Source: Microcyclospora pomicola
Lineage: Eukaryota; Ascomycota; Dothideomycetes; Capnodiales
Assembly (NCBI GenBank): GCA_002786065.1
Contig: NHNY01000004.1
Location: 62,001 to 126,000 of the forward strand
DNA: 64,000 nt
Direction: 5' to 3'
The position numbers and the translations under genes were made by a program. Shown here piece by piece: positions 22,601-32,082 of this stretch; positions within the stretch are counted from its first letter, which is position 1, and every line of letters starts with the position of its first letter. The notes beneath the pieces were generated by a model. That model was given only the letters and a program-made list of their open reading frames with translations, made no database searches and was not told the DNA's origin.

Positions 22601-24411
22601 CCACCTCACTGACGCAATTATCACGGTCTCGCTTGTGAAAGGTGGCGTGTCATACTCGTGGCCATGATCCTCATGCTACTGTCGGTAGTGCTCCATTGAC
22701 ATTCGTGCAGACATGCGAACAACCAACTAGCTAGTCCTCGCGCTTAAGCGATGAGATATCACGGCTTCTCGCGTTGCTGAGAGGCCTCCAACGACGCTGA
22801 GCGCGGCCGTGGCCCGTAAGACGTGATCGCGATGCGTGTTCGCAGACTGATAGCAGCCGGCGAGGTCGCTGCGCTCGTCTCAACAGCTGAAAGCTCTTGT
22901 GACACGCTATCGAGCGGGCCAGCTGATGACAGACTACTGCGAGTGCTATCACACGCCTCGCGAGCTTATGCCCACGCCCATCCCAATTCGCGTATGGAGT
23001 CGGTAGCCCTCTCAGCTCTCGACACTGCGATTGTTTCCCTCTCGCGTAGTGTCGTTGGGACTGCTAGACTATAGCCTGTACATTGATTGTGCGAGTCTGC
23101 TGAGCGTCACTGTCCATGATTAAGGTGCCGTGGCTCCCTTGACGGTGCTGTGGACGGACCTCCGCCTAAGCAAGGATTGCTTCACAACCCATGAGACGGC
23201 TGCGCTTGACCAGACATCTACGATCGTGTTTGATGTGGTATTCCAGGTCGCTGTCTAGTTCGACAGTAAGCGAAGTTGGCTCGGTTTGCACTCCCACCTT
23301 CTGGCATTTAAATTCACACACAAGTCTTGCCCAGGCCGGATCGGAGCTGTACTCGAGCTCGTGTTTCATGTCCTCACTGCCCATGATCTCAGTCTTGTTT
23401 AACGGTCCGATTCAGTACTTTCACCCCCTATCGGGCCTATTGTGCCGTCGTTCTACGCTATTCCTCGTGGTCATCGATGGGAAAGTGGCCATGGATAGTA
23501 ATGCGCCCACTTCCGGTAGCATAGAGCCCGACCGAAGCTTGGTCAAACTCCCTAAAGCCCTCGTTGATTGTTCCCTACAGTATACGGCTGGGGCCTCATC
23601 CGGCCGAAGTCCTGAGTATACAGCAACTCTGTTTGTGCTGTATTCGCAGCAGTTGCAGTCATACTGGTAGGTCTCCAGGTACCGTTCACGCAATTGATCT
23701 CATTCATCGGGTCTTTCCTGGTCAAGCGACCAGCATGTATGCGATCGAGCGGTCTGTATGATGTATCGCAAATTGGCATGGTTCATTCCATCGTCACGAG
23801 AACAAGCGAAGCGTGGATACCTGTGAACCTCAGGTAGACATGAATGACTATCACTGTTTCGAACTATTGGCTGCTTCGCTCGCACACCGGGCTTTAGAGC
23901 GTGGCCGGAACAGTCAGTACTCGATACTGGCCTACAGAAAGATGCACAACGCTGGATTGCATTATAGCTCAATACACATGATGTAAAGACATTTAGGCAC
24001 ATTCATCGAACAGACATGTAAGACAACCCTAAGATAGGGTTGTTGTGCAAGTACAGTATAGGTAAAGTATGTTGGGATAAACTTTAGGTTTGTTTACCTT
24101 GGCACATGTATGTTTGGTTGCTATGGACGTTGGCACAAGACCATTCGGCATCACTGCTCTCTTACGTGCACTGTCCAAGGGTCTCACAACTACAACGAGA
24201 GTACTGATTTCCTGACCTACGACAATCATATACACCCAATACTTGGCTACGCAGCTCGCAAACTACCAGATCCGCGTTGCAGTGCAGCTTCTTCCAGCTT
24301 GCATGGTTGCGCAAGTGGTGGTGGTTGTTGGGCATTCGAGCCTTATCGCACGGTAGCCCTCCATACTCACAACTCCAGATTGGACGACCATCCATACGCG
24401 AAGAATCAGAC
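16698..24411. other. Gene-poor stretch, 7.7 kb
   Basis: No gene could be identified in this interval. The left end up to about 17.3 kb is presumably the flbA promoter and leader. Base composition is not AT-rich, so it does not look like a block of RIP-mutated transposons, and no terminal repeats or transposase or reverse transcriptase motifs were recognised. Several minus-strand frames (20404-20685, 20914-21213, 19672-20061) read like protein but match no family I know and do not join into a clear spliced model. The right end contains an AT-richer patch with inverted repeats (24023-24099) and the DUF3405 promoter. Confidence 0.5.
24023..24043. repeat. Perfect 9-bp hairpin with telomere-like arms
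   Basis: Arms 24023-24031 and 24035-24043 are exact reverse complements around a 3-base loop. The arms read ACAACCCTA and TAGGGTTGT, so CCCTAA and TAGGG units face each other. A second, 7-bp inverted repeat (24060-24066 with 24093-24099) follows. Function unknown. Confidence 0.7.
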
Positions 24412-26796
24412 ATGGCTGGGAACAGGTACCGGTCGTTCTCCGGATCTCTCATCGATCTGGAGAAACCACGAAGATCATACGACTCGGATGATGCACCCTC
24501 TCTGATTTCGTTCGATGCATCGCCTTCACATCCAATGCTGGGAAAGCAAAGCAGCGGCCCATCATTTGCATATCACTTGCCGCGACGACGGTTCACGCGC
24601 TATTTCACACTTATCATTGGGTCGATAATGCTCATATTCTTCCTTTACTTGGTCCAAAGCTCACGAGCCAGCCAGGCAGCACTATATCATGGCATGAAGA
24701 GACCTGCTGCACCGCCAGCATGGGAAAAGTTCCCGTTCCTCACACGATATCATGGAGGGATAAGAGCGTTGGTGAGCAGAGACGAAAATACGCCTGAGTA
24801 TCCTGTTGCAGACGAGGAGGTTGAATTGCAGAGACTGCAAGATGCCGCCGCGGCACGAAAGGCAACACAAGATGCAAGTGGCTCGGAGGAAGAAAGCACA
24901 AGGAAGAGACAGACCGAGTTCACATCCAAAGCTCAGAGATTCGACCCGTATCCCAAATACCAGAGTCAAGAGTATCTGGATGAGTTCGAAGCACCAGTGC
25001 GATGTTACATCGACAATGAGAAGACAATCGAGGTGCCACAATTAGTAGCATACCAGGGAGTCACAGATGGCTTTCCAGATCCTGCCTACGGGTCGCATGA
25101 GCTACTTGGACTACGAAATGATGTGTGCTTCGAGCGTTTTGGACGGCTCAGTCCATATGGCTATGGCTACAGTAGCAAGTTCGGCGGCAGCGGCGCTGGC
25201 ATGGAAGATGAGAATGAAGGAAGTGATGTGGTATGGAATGGCGAGTTGGAGATTGATTACAGGGAAGTGAATTGGGCAGAGGCGCAACAGCAATGTAGCG
25301 AAGCGAACGCACATCGTTTCGAGCCGAAAGCGACAGGACAGGACCATGCTTCTGTTGCCGCAAGGAGTATTGAGACCATCCCTGATCTTGCTACTGGAAG
25401 CCCAGCGCTCAACGCAAGCGAAAGCACAACAGAAAAGCGACTCATCCCCCGGACTGTTGTCCTGATCAGGACGTGGGCGGGTTATGAATACGACAAAGAA
25501 GATCTCTTCTACCTGAGAGCACTTGTCAACGAGCTATCAATACAGTCCGGTACCGAATATGTTGTGCACTTTCTCATCCACGTCAAGGATAACGACTTGC
25601 AGATCTGGGCTGATGCAGAGATCTACCAACAAGTGCTGGACGAGTCGCTTCCTAAGGAATTCCGAGGCATGGGAACACTGTGGAGCGAGAGACAGATGGG
25701 TCTCATCTACGGCGGTGTCGCTGAGAGCAACTATCGCGACTTGCCGGTCCATGGGGTATACAGGAGCAAACATATGGCATTGCAATACTTTGCGCATACG
25801 CACCCCGAGTACGACTTCTTCTGGCATTGGGAGATGGACATCAGATATACGGGCCATTATTACCATCTTCTTACCCAGGTTACGCAATGGGCTAAGCAGC
25901 AGCCGAGGAAAGGCTTGTGGGAACGTAACGAGCGGTTCTACGTGCCGTCTGAGCATGGGTCATGGGAAGACTACCAACACACGGTCCGTGTACAGATCGA
26001 ACATGGTACTGCAAGCAAGCAGAACATATATGGAAAGCTGTCGCAGGATGCTGCAGCTAAGCATCCGTTGGACGAGGCAAGCAGACGACCAAGCCCTCCT
26101 GTGTGGGGACCATTACGGCCTACTGGAGAAGGGGATGAAACAGTCGATCCCGAGAACGACCCACTGCCACCCACTTCGTACGACAAAGACGATTACAGCT
26201 GGGGTGTCGGAGAGGAGGCTGATTTCATCACATTCAACCCGCTGTTCGATCCCGAGAACACTGGTTGGCTCCTTGCAGAGGATGTGACCGGATACAACTT
26301 GTCCGAGGGACAATTCCCTCCACGGCGAACGGCTGTCATTACAGCATCGCGCCTCAGTCGCAGACTACTGGAGACTATGCATCGTGAGACTGCCTTGAAG
26401 CGGCATACCATGTTTGCGGAGATGTGGCCGGGCTCATGTGCGTTGCACCATGGCTACAAAGCTGTGTTTGCTCCCCACCCCGTTTACATCGATCGTGCAT
26501 GGCCCACGTCTTATCTCGCGGCCATCTTCAACAACGGGAAGAATGGCGCGGCTGGTGGTGCACGTACATCCGTCTTCTCTGAAGAGCGGCAGCACAACTT
26601 TCTAGGAACCTCCTGGTATTATAACGCCGGGTTCTCGCCAAATCTTTGGAAGCGATGGTTGGGCTACAAAGTCGACAATGACGGTGGGCAGGAATGGGAG
26701 AGCGCAAACGAGGGACGAATGTGCACACCCGCGATGCTCCTGCATCCTGTTAAGCAGGTAGATTTGGTTTACGACCACAGAGCGGACGATGAGTGA
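24412..26796 (+). CDS. DUF3405 type II membrane protein, probable glycosyltransferase-like
   Basis: A fungal DUF3405 family protein, 794 aa, single exon. I chose ATG 24412 (MAGNRYRSFSGSLIDLEKPR) over the upstream in-frame ATG at 24277, because the extra 45 residues are unlike the family. A cytosolic N-terminus of about 60 residues is followed by one membrane segment (RYFTLIIGSIMLIFFLYLVQ), giving a type II topology as in Golgi enzymes. The lumenal part contains the conserved block RTVVLIRTWAGYEYDKEDLF and, further on, FHWEMD-like FWHWEMDIRYTGHYY and AWPTSYLA. The acidic WEMD/DIR region resembles metal-binding motifs of glycosyltransferases, but the activity of this family is not established to my knowledge. 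Followed 395 bp later by the amino acid transporter on the same strand. Confidence 0.85.
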   Translation: MAGNRYRSFSGSLIDLEKPRRSYDSDDAPSLISFDASPSHPMLGKQSSGPSFAYHLPRRRFTRYFTLIIGSIMLIFFLYLVQSSRASQAALYHGMKRPAAPPAWEKFPFLTRYHGGIRALVSRDENTPEYPVADEEVELQRLQDAAAARKATQDASGSEEESTRKRQTEFTSKAQRFDPYPKYQSQEYLDEFEAPVRCYIDNEKTIEVPQLVAYQGVTDGFPDPAYGSHELLGLRNDVCFERFGRLSPYGYGYSSKFGGSGAGMEDENEGSDVVWNGELEIDYREVNWAEAQQQCSEANAHRFEPKATGQDHASVAARSIETIPDLATGSPALNASESTTEKRLIPRTVVLIRTWAGYEYDKEDLFYLRALVNELSIQSGTEYVVHFLIHVKDNDLQIWADAEIYQQVLDESLPKEFRGMGTLWSERQMGLIYGGVAESNYRDLPVHGVYRSKHMALQYFAHTHPEYDFFWHWEMDIRYTGHYYHLLTQVTQWAKQQPRKGLWERNERFYVPSEHGSWEDYQHTVRVQIEHGTASKQNIYGKLSQDAAAKHPLDEASRRPSPPVWGPLRPTGEGDETVDPENDPLPPTSYDKDDYSWGVGEEADFITFNPLFDPENTGWLLAEDVTGYNLSEGQFPPRRTAVITASRLSRRLLETMHRETALKRHTMFAEMWPGSCALHHGYKAVFAPHPVYIDRAWPTSYLAAIFNNGKNGAAGGARTSVFSEERQHNFLGTSWYYNAGFSPNLWKRWLGYKVDNDGGQEWESANEGRMCTPAMLLHPVKQVDLVYDHRADDE

Positions 26797-27190
26797 GAAT
26801 ACACATCTACGTGTCTGGACATGAACGATTACCTATGAATCAGACCACGTCGACTTTTGGAGCACAGGCGTCTGGGGTATATAGGACTTAGGAGAGGACT
26901 TTGCTACGTATCTGTTTCGAGCAATTCAAACTTTTTTCAACTTCTGTTTCTGTAAGTCAAAGACATGTGAAACCTGTGATGTCTTGCTGTCCATAATTAG
27001 TAGATGCCACGTGCTACGCAATCGGTCCCGCCTCCGGGGCCGCCATCCGAACTGTGTTCCCACAACGGCTGACGACTCGCGTCCCTGAATCCCTAGTGCC
27101 ACAAGCTCCAGGCTGACTTCAATGCTCTCGATCTAAAAGGCGAGAGCACCTCTTGAGAACTTACTCGCGAACCGGGATCGCAACGATGTC
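26797..27190. other. Intergenic, transporter promoter
   Basis: 394 bp between two plus-strand genes. A T-rich tract around 26930-26950 may belong to the 3' end of the DUF3405 transcript. No further site can be supported. Confidence 0.45.
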
Positions 27191-29012
27191 ATGGCCAGAG
27201 ACCTCAGCCCCGCGCGTGACGAACAAGAGTCAGAAACACTGTTGCACTCCCTCGGTCAGGACGAATTGAGGACTGGACAGATCCTGACGGAGCCTCATGA
27301 ATTCGAGTCAATAGACACTTCCGCTGAGAATGGACACGCCGATCGTTCTGGGGACCACAAACCGTCGAGAAAACCTATGCCAAGAAGGCAGTCATCGTTT
27401 GCGCAACCCAGACCAGATGGACAACCGCGAACGCCGCATCGTGTGCGATTCAACGTAGAAGAGCCCGAGGTGTACGGCCACCAGCTCAATGGTCATGCTG
27501 ATCCGCATCGTCAAGCATGGCTCGAAGAGGAGGATTTCATGGATGGACATTATGAAGACGAGGATGGAGGGCGAACAGGACAACATGCACCACTTCTGAC
27601 GGGAATCGAGGCCCCCAGCGTGACACTTGCGCAAGACCTCGACTTCAATCCTGAGGATTTATTGGAGTCGGCAAGACCCAAGAGTGGATTGCGGAGTGCT
27701 TTCATGAATATGGCCAACAGCATCATTGGCGCTGGAATCATCGGACAGCCCTATGCCTTTAAGCAAGCTGGCCTTCTCACGGGCGTCCTTCTTCTTATCT
27801 TACTCACGATCACGGTAGACTGGACAATACGGCTGATCGTCACGAACTCCAAGCTCAGTGGCACGGATTCCTTTCAAGCAACGATGGAGCACTGTTTTGG
27901 CAAGTCTGGACTTATCGCGATTTCCGTGGCGCAATGGGCGTTCGCGTTCGGTGGCATGGTGGCGTTTTGTATTATTATCGGAGACAGCATCCCGCATGTG
28001 CTCTCTGCTGTGTTTCCTTCTCTATCCACCGTCCCGGTATTGTGGTTACTGACGGACCGACGAGCTATCATTGTGCTCTTTGTGTTGGCATTTTCTTATC
28101 CCCTGTCTTTATATCGAGACATTGCTATGGTATGTTGGACAGTCTCATCCACTCCAATGCTCGCCGAACTTGGCTAATCATGCTATAATAGCTGGCAAAA
28201 GCAAGCACTTTCGCACTCATCTCCATGATTGTCATCATCCTCACTGTTCTGATCCAAGCGCCACTTCAATCTCCTGACATTCGTGGTCAATTGAAGGGCA
28301 GTCTTCTGATCAACTCCGGCGTTTTCCAGGCTATCGGCGTCATTTCCTTTGCTTTCGTGTGTCATCACAACAGTCTCTTAATCTATGGTTCTCTCCGGAA
28401 ACCTACTATGGATCGGTTCGCCCGAGTCACACATTACTCGACTGCGATCAGCATGGTTGCATGCATGGCCATGGCGTTGGGAGGATATCTCAGCTTCGGC
28501 GATCGCACGCAAGGCAATGTTCTCAACAACTTCCCATCCGATAACATCATGGTCAACATCGCACGCCTGTAAGCACTACCCCTGTCTCTATTCATACAAC
28601 TCTATACTGATCTGTCGCTCTCAATAGCTGTTTCGGCCTGAACATGATCACCACGCTGCCGCTCGAATGCTTCGTTTGCCGCGAAGTCATGACCACCTAC
28701 TACTTTCCACACGAGCCATTCCAGCCCAACCGCCATCTCATCTTCACGACATCGCTCATCGTCACTGCCGTCGGCATGGCGCTGATCACCTGCGATCTCG
28801 GGGTCGTGTTCGAGCTCGTCGGCGCCACCTCCGCCTGTGCCCTGGCGTATATCCTCCCACCGCTGTGTTTCGTCAAGCTCACCAAACGCAGGACGTGGGA
28901 GACGTACGCAGCGTATACTTGTATCGTGTTCGGGGTTGCGGTGATGGGCATCAGCCTCATGCAGGCCATTGGGAAAATGATCCGGCATGAGGGTGGTTCG
29001 GTGGCGTGTTGA
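27191..29012 (+). CDS. AAAP-family amino acid transporter, vacuolar AVT type
   Basis: Polytopic amino acid/auxin permease family protein of 566 aa, related to yeast vacuolar Avt2 and Avt5-7. Three exons: 27191-28129, 28192-28568 and 28628-29012, with introns of 62 nt (GTATGT, AATAG) and 59 nt (GTAAGC, AATAG). The hydrophilic N-terminus of about 155 residues carries an ExxxLL-like acidic dileucine region (ESETLLHSL) compatible with vacuolar sorting. About 11 membrane segments follow, starting with the diagnostic GLRSAFMNMANSIIGAGIIG and LPYAFKQAG-like PYAFKQAGLLTG. Exon 2 carries FVCHHNSLLIYGSL, a hallmark of this transporter subgroup. An out-of-frame ATG lies 5 nt before the chosen start, so initiation may be leaky. 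Direction (import or export from vacuole) and substrates cannot be read from sequence. It converges with the J-protein gene, 291 bp apart. Confidence 0.9.
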
Positions 29013-29303
29013 TTTCCTAGAGCCGAGCTACCACAGAAGGGAGTTCCAGTCACAGCCATTGTACCAGGTACTATACGTGTATAACATGATTTCAATGACG
29101 TTGTCAGCCTGCAGGCTCCTTGATAATTCTCGAGTATGTGGAAGAGCTATCATGGCTGCATAGCATGTAGCGCAATTGATCTTGACTGAGCCTTGTGTCG
29201 TAGATTGTAGCCATGAAATAAAGCTTGGCTATCGCTTGAGAGTCTCTAGTAGCTGTCCTAATGCTCCCTAAATGCAACAGATGCGCCTCCCGCTGAATAT
29301 ACA

Positions 29304-30209
29304 TCACTGTCCTTCGGCACTCTTCTTACGCGGCCCTCTACCGCTACCCTCGACAAACGCCATCACATACCCCGTAACACCGTATATGACCGCAAACGCC
29401 CCACTGATGATGAAGAAGTTCAACAGCGTGCTGTTCCCCCCGCCCTCCTCCGCAGACACCTCCCGCTCCGTCATCCTCCTGCTCCGGCGCCGACTACGCT
29501 CGATCTGCGAATGCGTCTGGAAGTGGCCCTGGTGATCGAAATGCGGGACGTCGTTGTCGAACCCGCTCGTGAAGCCCCCCGGGCCTGTCCCCGCTGGACC
29601 TCCGGGGCCGGATTGCGCCCGCCCTTGGGCTTCGTGGGAGTGCGATGCGCTACTCGCGGCATCGGCGCGTTTGTCCCCATGCTCGCCCCAGCCGCCGTTT
29701 CGATAGAAAGAGGGCGGAGGGCCGCGGAAGGTGGTGCGTCGCTTGCTCAGGCCGGAGGCTGGACGGCCGCCCGCCGGGGTCGAGGCCGAAGAGTAGCTGC
29801 CGTGTGGATGCGCCGACGAACGGTGCGCGGCCGGCTGCGAGCGCAGGAAGTCCTGGTCGTACTTCTGTTTCTTCACGGGCGAGCCGAGCGTGGCGTATGC
29901 TTCGCTGATCTGGACGAAGCGGCGCGAGGCATCGGGATCGTCGGGGTGGAGATCGGGGTGGTAGGCTTTGGAGAGCTTGTAGAATTGTCTGGTGGTGGAG
30001 AGAAGGTCTGAGTCAGGATGGGTATTCCTCAATCTCGGCCACGATGCTTACTTCTTGATTTCGCCAGGTGCGGCGTTGACTGGTAGCTCCAAGGTTGCAT
30101 AGTGATTCTGGAGGCCGCTCTCATCTCGCCGGCAGGAGGATGGGTGGAAATGCCGCACAGAGGACGGCAGGCACGCTGCCCGCTGTGAGAGACATGACCG
30201 GATGATCAT
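29304..30209 (-). CDS. Mitochondrial DnaJ-domain protein, membrane anchored
   Basis: Hsp40-type co-chaperone, 280 aa from ATG 30209 (288 aa from the alternative ATG 30233). Two exons: up to 30052, then 29988-29304, with a 63 nt intron (GTAAGC, CACCAG). The join restores the J-domain helix II and the HPD motif (KKQFYKLSKAYHPDLHPDD), which stimulates Hsp70 ATPase. The start at 30209 gives an Arg/Ser-rich presequence (MIIRSCLSQRAACLPSSVRH) ending in RHFHPSS, like a mitochondrial processing site. The J-domain covers about residues 40-110. A Gly/Ser/Pro-rich linker follows, then one membrane segment near the C-terminus (FFIISGAFAVIYGVTGYVMA). This layout suggests an inner-membrane J-protein partnering mitochondrial Hsp70; the exact orthologue (for example Jid1-like) is not certain. 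Confidence 0.87.
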
Positions 30210-30706
30210 GCCTTGACATTGAGCTGGACACAAGGAGATTGAGGGAGTCCAGGATAGGCCTCGATCTCATCGATGTACATTCAGATGCACGTGAAATGCA
30301 TCTACCTCGTGTACCATCATGTGTTCTGAGGTCAAGTGCTAGTGAAGACGTCATTCCTCGCGTCAATGCCGTGGTACCGTATTGCACAAAATGTTTCGCA
30401 CGAAGCAAATACATCACATACATCTCAATTCATGTTCTAAACATGTATTTAGTCACGCGAGCAAACGATGGACCACAGGACAACATATCAGCAGAAACAC
30501 CATGCAATTCTGCTGACGCGCAAATACCGCAGAGAGTAGAGATGCTGCTGGGAGATGATGGCAGACAAGTCTCGCTTCAGTGAAGAAGGTGAGAACGGCG
30601 CTATCTATGTCGTCTACAGTAGCTGTAAATTTCCCATCTCGCCGCATCCCACTTCACCCTTCACGCTTCCACATCTTACGGGTATAATACATCTATGATA
30701 GCATGT
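30210..30706. other. Intergenic, J-protein promoter / porin 3' flank
   Basis: About 0.5 kb between two minus-strand genes. An alternative J-protein start (30233) lies at its left edge. No gene or distinct site seen. Confidence 0.5.
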
Positions 30707-32082
30707 CTAACCCTCGAAGACGAGCGAGGTGCCGATCTTGTGGCCGGCCTCGTTGAGCTTCTGGGTGTCGAGCGAGAGGCCAAGGCCGAGGGTTGTGCCA
30801 GCGTTGAGCTTAGTGCTGTAGGCAAGGGCTGCAATACCACGGTCGTTGATCTTGGCCTATATGACGAATGAGCATCTGCCTGAATGGTAAAGTTGTGATG
30901 TTCATACCTTAGCGAAGCTGAGCGGGTCAAGCTTGTACTTGGAAGCGATCTCGAGACCGCTAGCCTTACCAGCCTGCACGTCGTAGCCAGCCTTGGCGCC
31001 TACCTCGACGGCGCTGTTGACCTTGTGGTAGTAGGTCGCAGCAATCACGCTCAAGTTCTGGATGCCAACAACGGTTGCGGAGTAGGTAGGAGCCTGGTAG
31101 CCAAGACCAAGACCGTAACGAGTCACGGCAGCCTTGGATACGTCGTAGGCGGCCTCACCACCAACGAGGAAGCCCTCGTGGCCGGCAGTGACATCAATGA
31201 CAGCATCAATGTTGCCGTTCGACTGGGCGTAGTTGATGAAGGCGCGCGAGTGAACGTTGGGGTTCTTGAATGCGAGGTTGATCTTCTGGGCAGCAGACGA
31301 TGGCTTGCTTGGGTTCCAGAGGTTCTGGAGATCGATCTTGGTACCCGGCGCAATGACGTCTGCGAGCTCGACCTTGCTGTCAAGGAGAGAGCCAGTTGTC
31401 CACGCCTGGGTGATGGTCACACCTGCACCTTTAAATGTAAGCGAAACTCTTCCTGAATCACCATGGCGGCTCGGCGCGTTGAAGATGTAGAGGAAAAGCT
31501 GGGTGCGTTGGGGCGAGGGGAGGCGTGTGACGAGGTGAAACATTTTCACGAAGCCACCGACATTATTTCGAGGTGATGAGGATTTGGAGGAAGATTTGCG
31601 CGTACCCTGAGGCTTGAGAGTGTGCTTGCCCTCGACCTGTATGGCACCGAGTTAGCTAAACAGATTCTGGTAGGGACAATCCATCGGGGAGAGTGTCTTA
31701 CGGAGCCAGTGGTCACGCCATCGAAGCTCTGCTTGCCCTTGACGGTGACATTGGTACCGTTGGGGGCCTTGAGCTTGACATCAAGAGTGGCTGTAATCCA
31801 GGTGTTAGCCATTGGTCTTTGCGCTGTCCTTTGCTTCGCGGGTCGCAAACCTTGAGCGGTGTGGTAGAAGTCCTTGTTGATGAGCTATTCCCCACCGTCA
31901 GCATATGAGAGCTTCCTCTGCCGGTCTGCAGATGGACAACTCACGTCGTTTGCGGGCTTTCCAAGGTCGCCAAAGGCTGGCACGGGGAGGGCAAAGGCTC
32001 GGTTGATGTCAGATGCGAGCTTTGAGGTCGAGCCGAATGGCTTTGGGATGGAGGAGGAGGTTTCGCCGCCGGGGAAAGACAT
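30707..32082 (-). CDS. por1: Mitochondrial outer membrane porin (VDAC/Por1)
   Basis: Voltage-dependent anion channel of the mitochondrial outer membrane, a 19-strand beta-barrel passing metabolites such as ATP. Six exons: 32082-31945, 31884-31851, 31790-31702, 31636-31606, 31428-30908 and 30856-30707. Introns are 60, 60, 65, 177 and 51 nt and all are GT..AG. The spliced protein has 320 aa. Porin features: N-terminal helix region VPAFGDLGKPANDLINKDFY, VEGKHTLKPQGAGVTITQAW, GHEGFLVGGEAAYDVSKAAV, SATYYHKV-like AATYYHKVNSAVEVGAKA, KINDRGIAALAYS, and a C-terminal beta-signal ending LVFEG. Fungal porins are usually about 283 aa. The excess is an N-terminal extension of about 33 Ser/Pro-containing residues ahead of the helix. 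The multi-exon structure with very short exons near the 5' end is as in other filamentous fungi. Confidence 0.93.

Noticed and set aside
16698-24411. A block of transposon remains or a RIP-mutated region
   Set aside because: Base composition is ordinary, and no terminal repeats, transposase, reverse transcriptase or integrase motifs were recognised by eye. A repeat search could still show otherwise.
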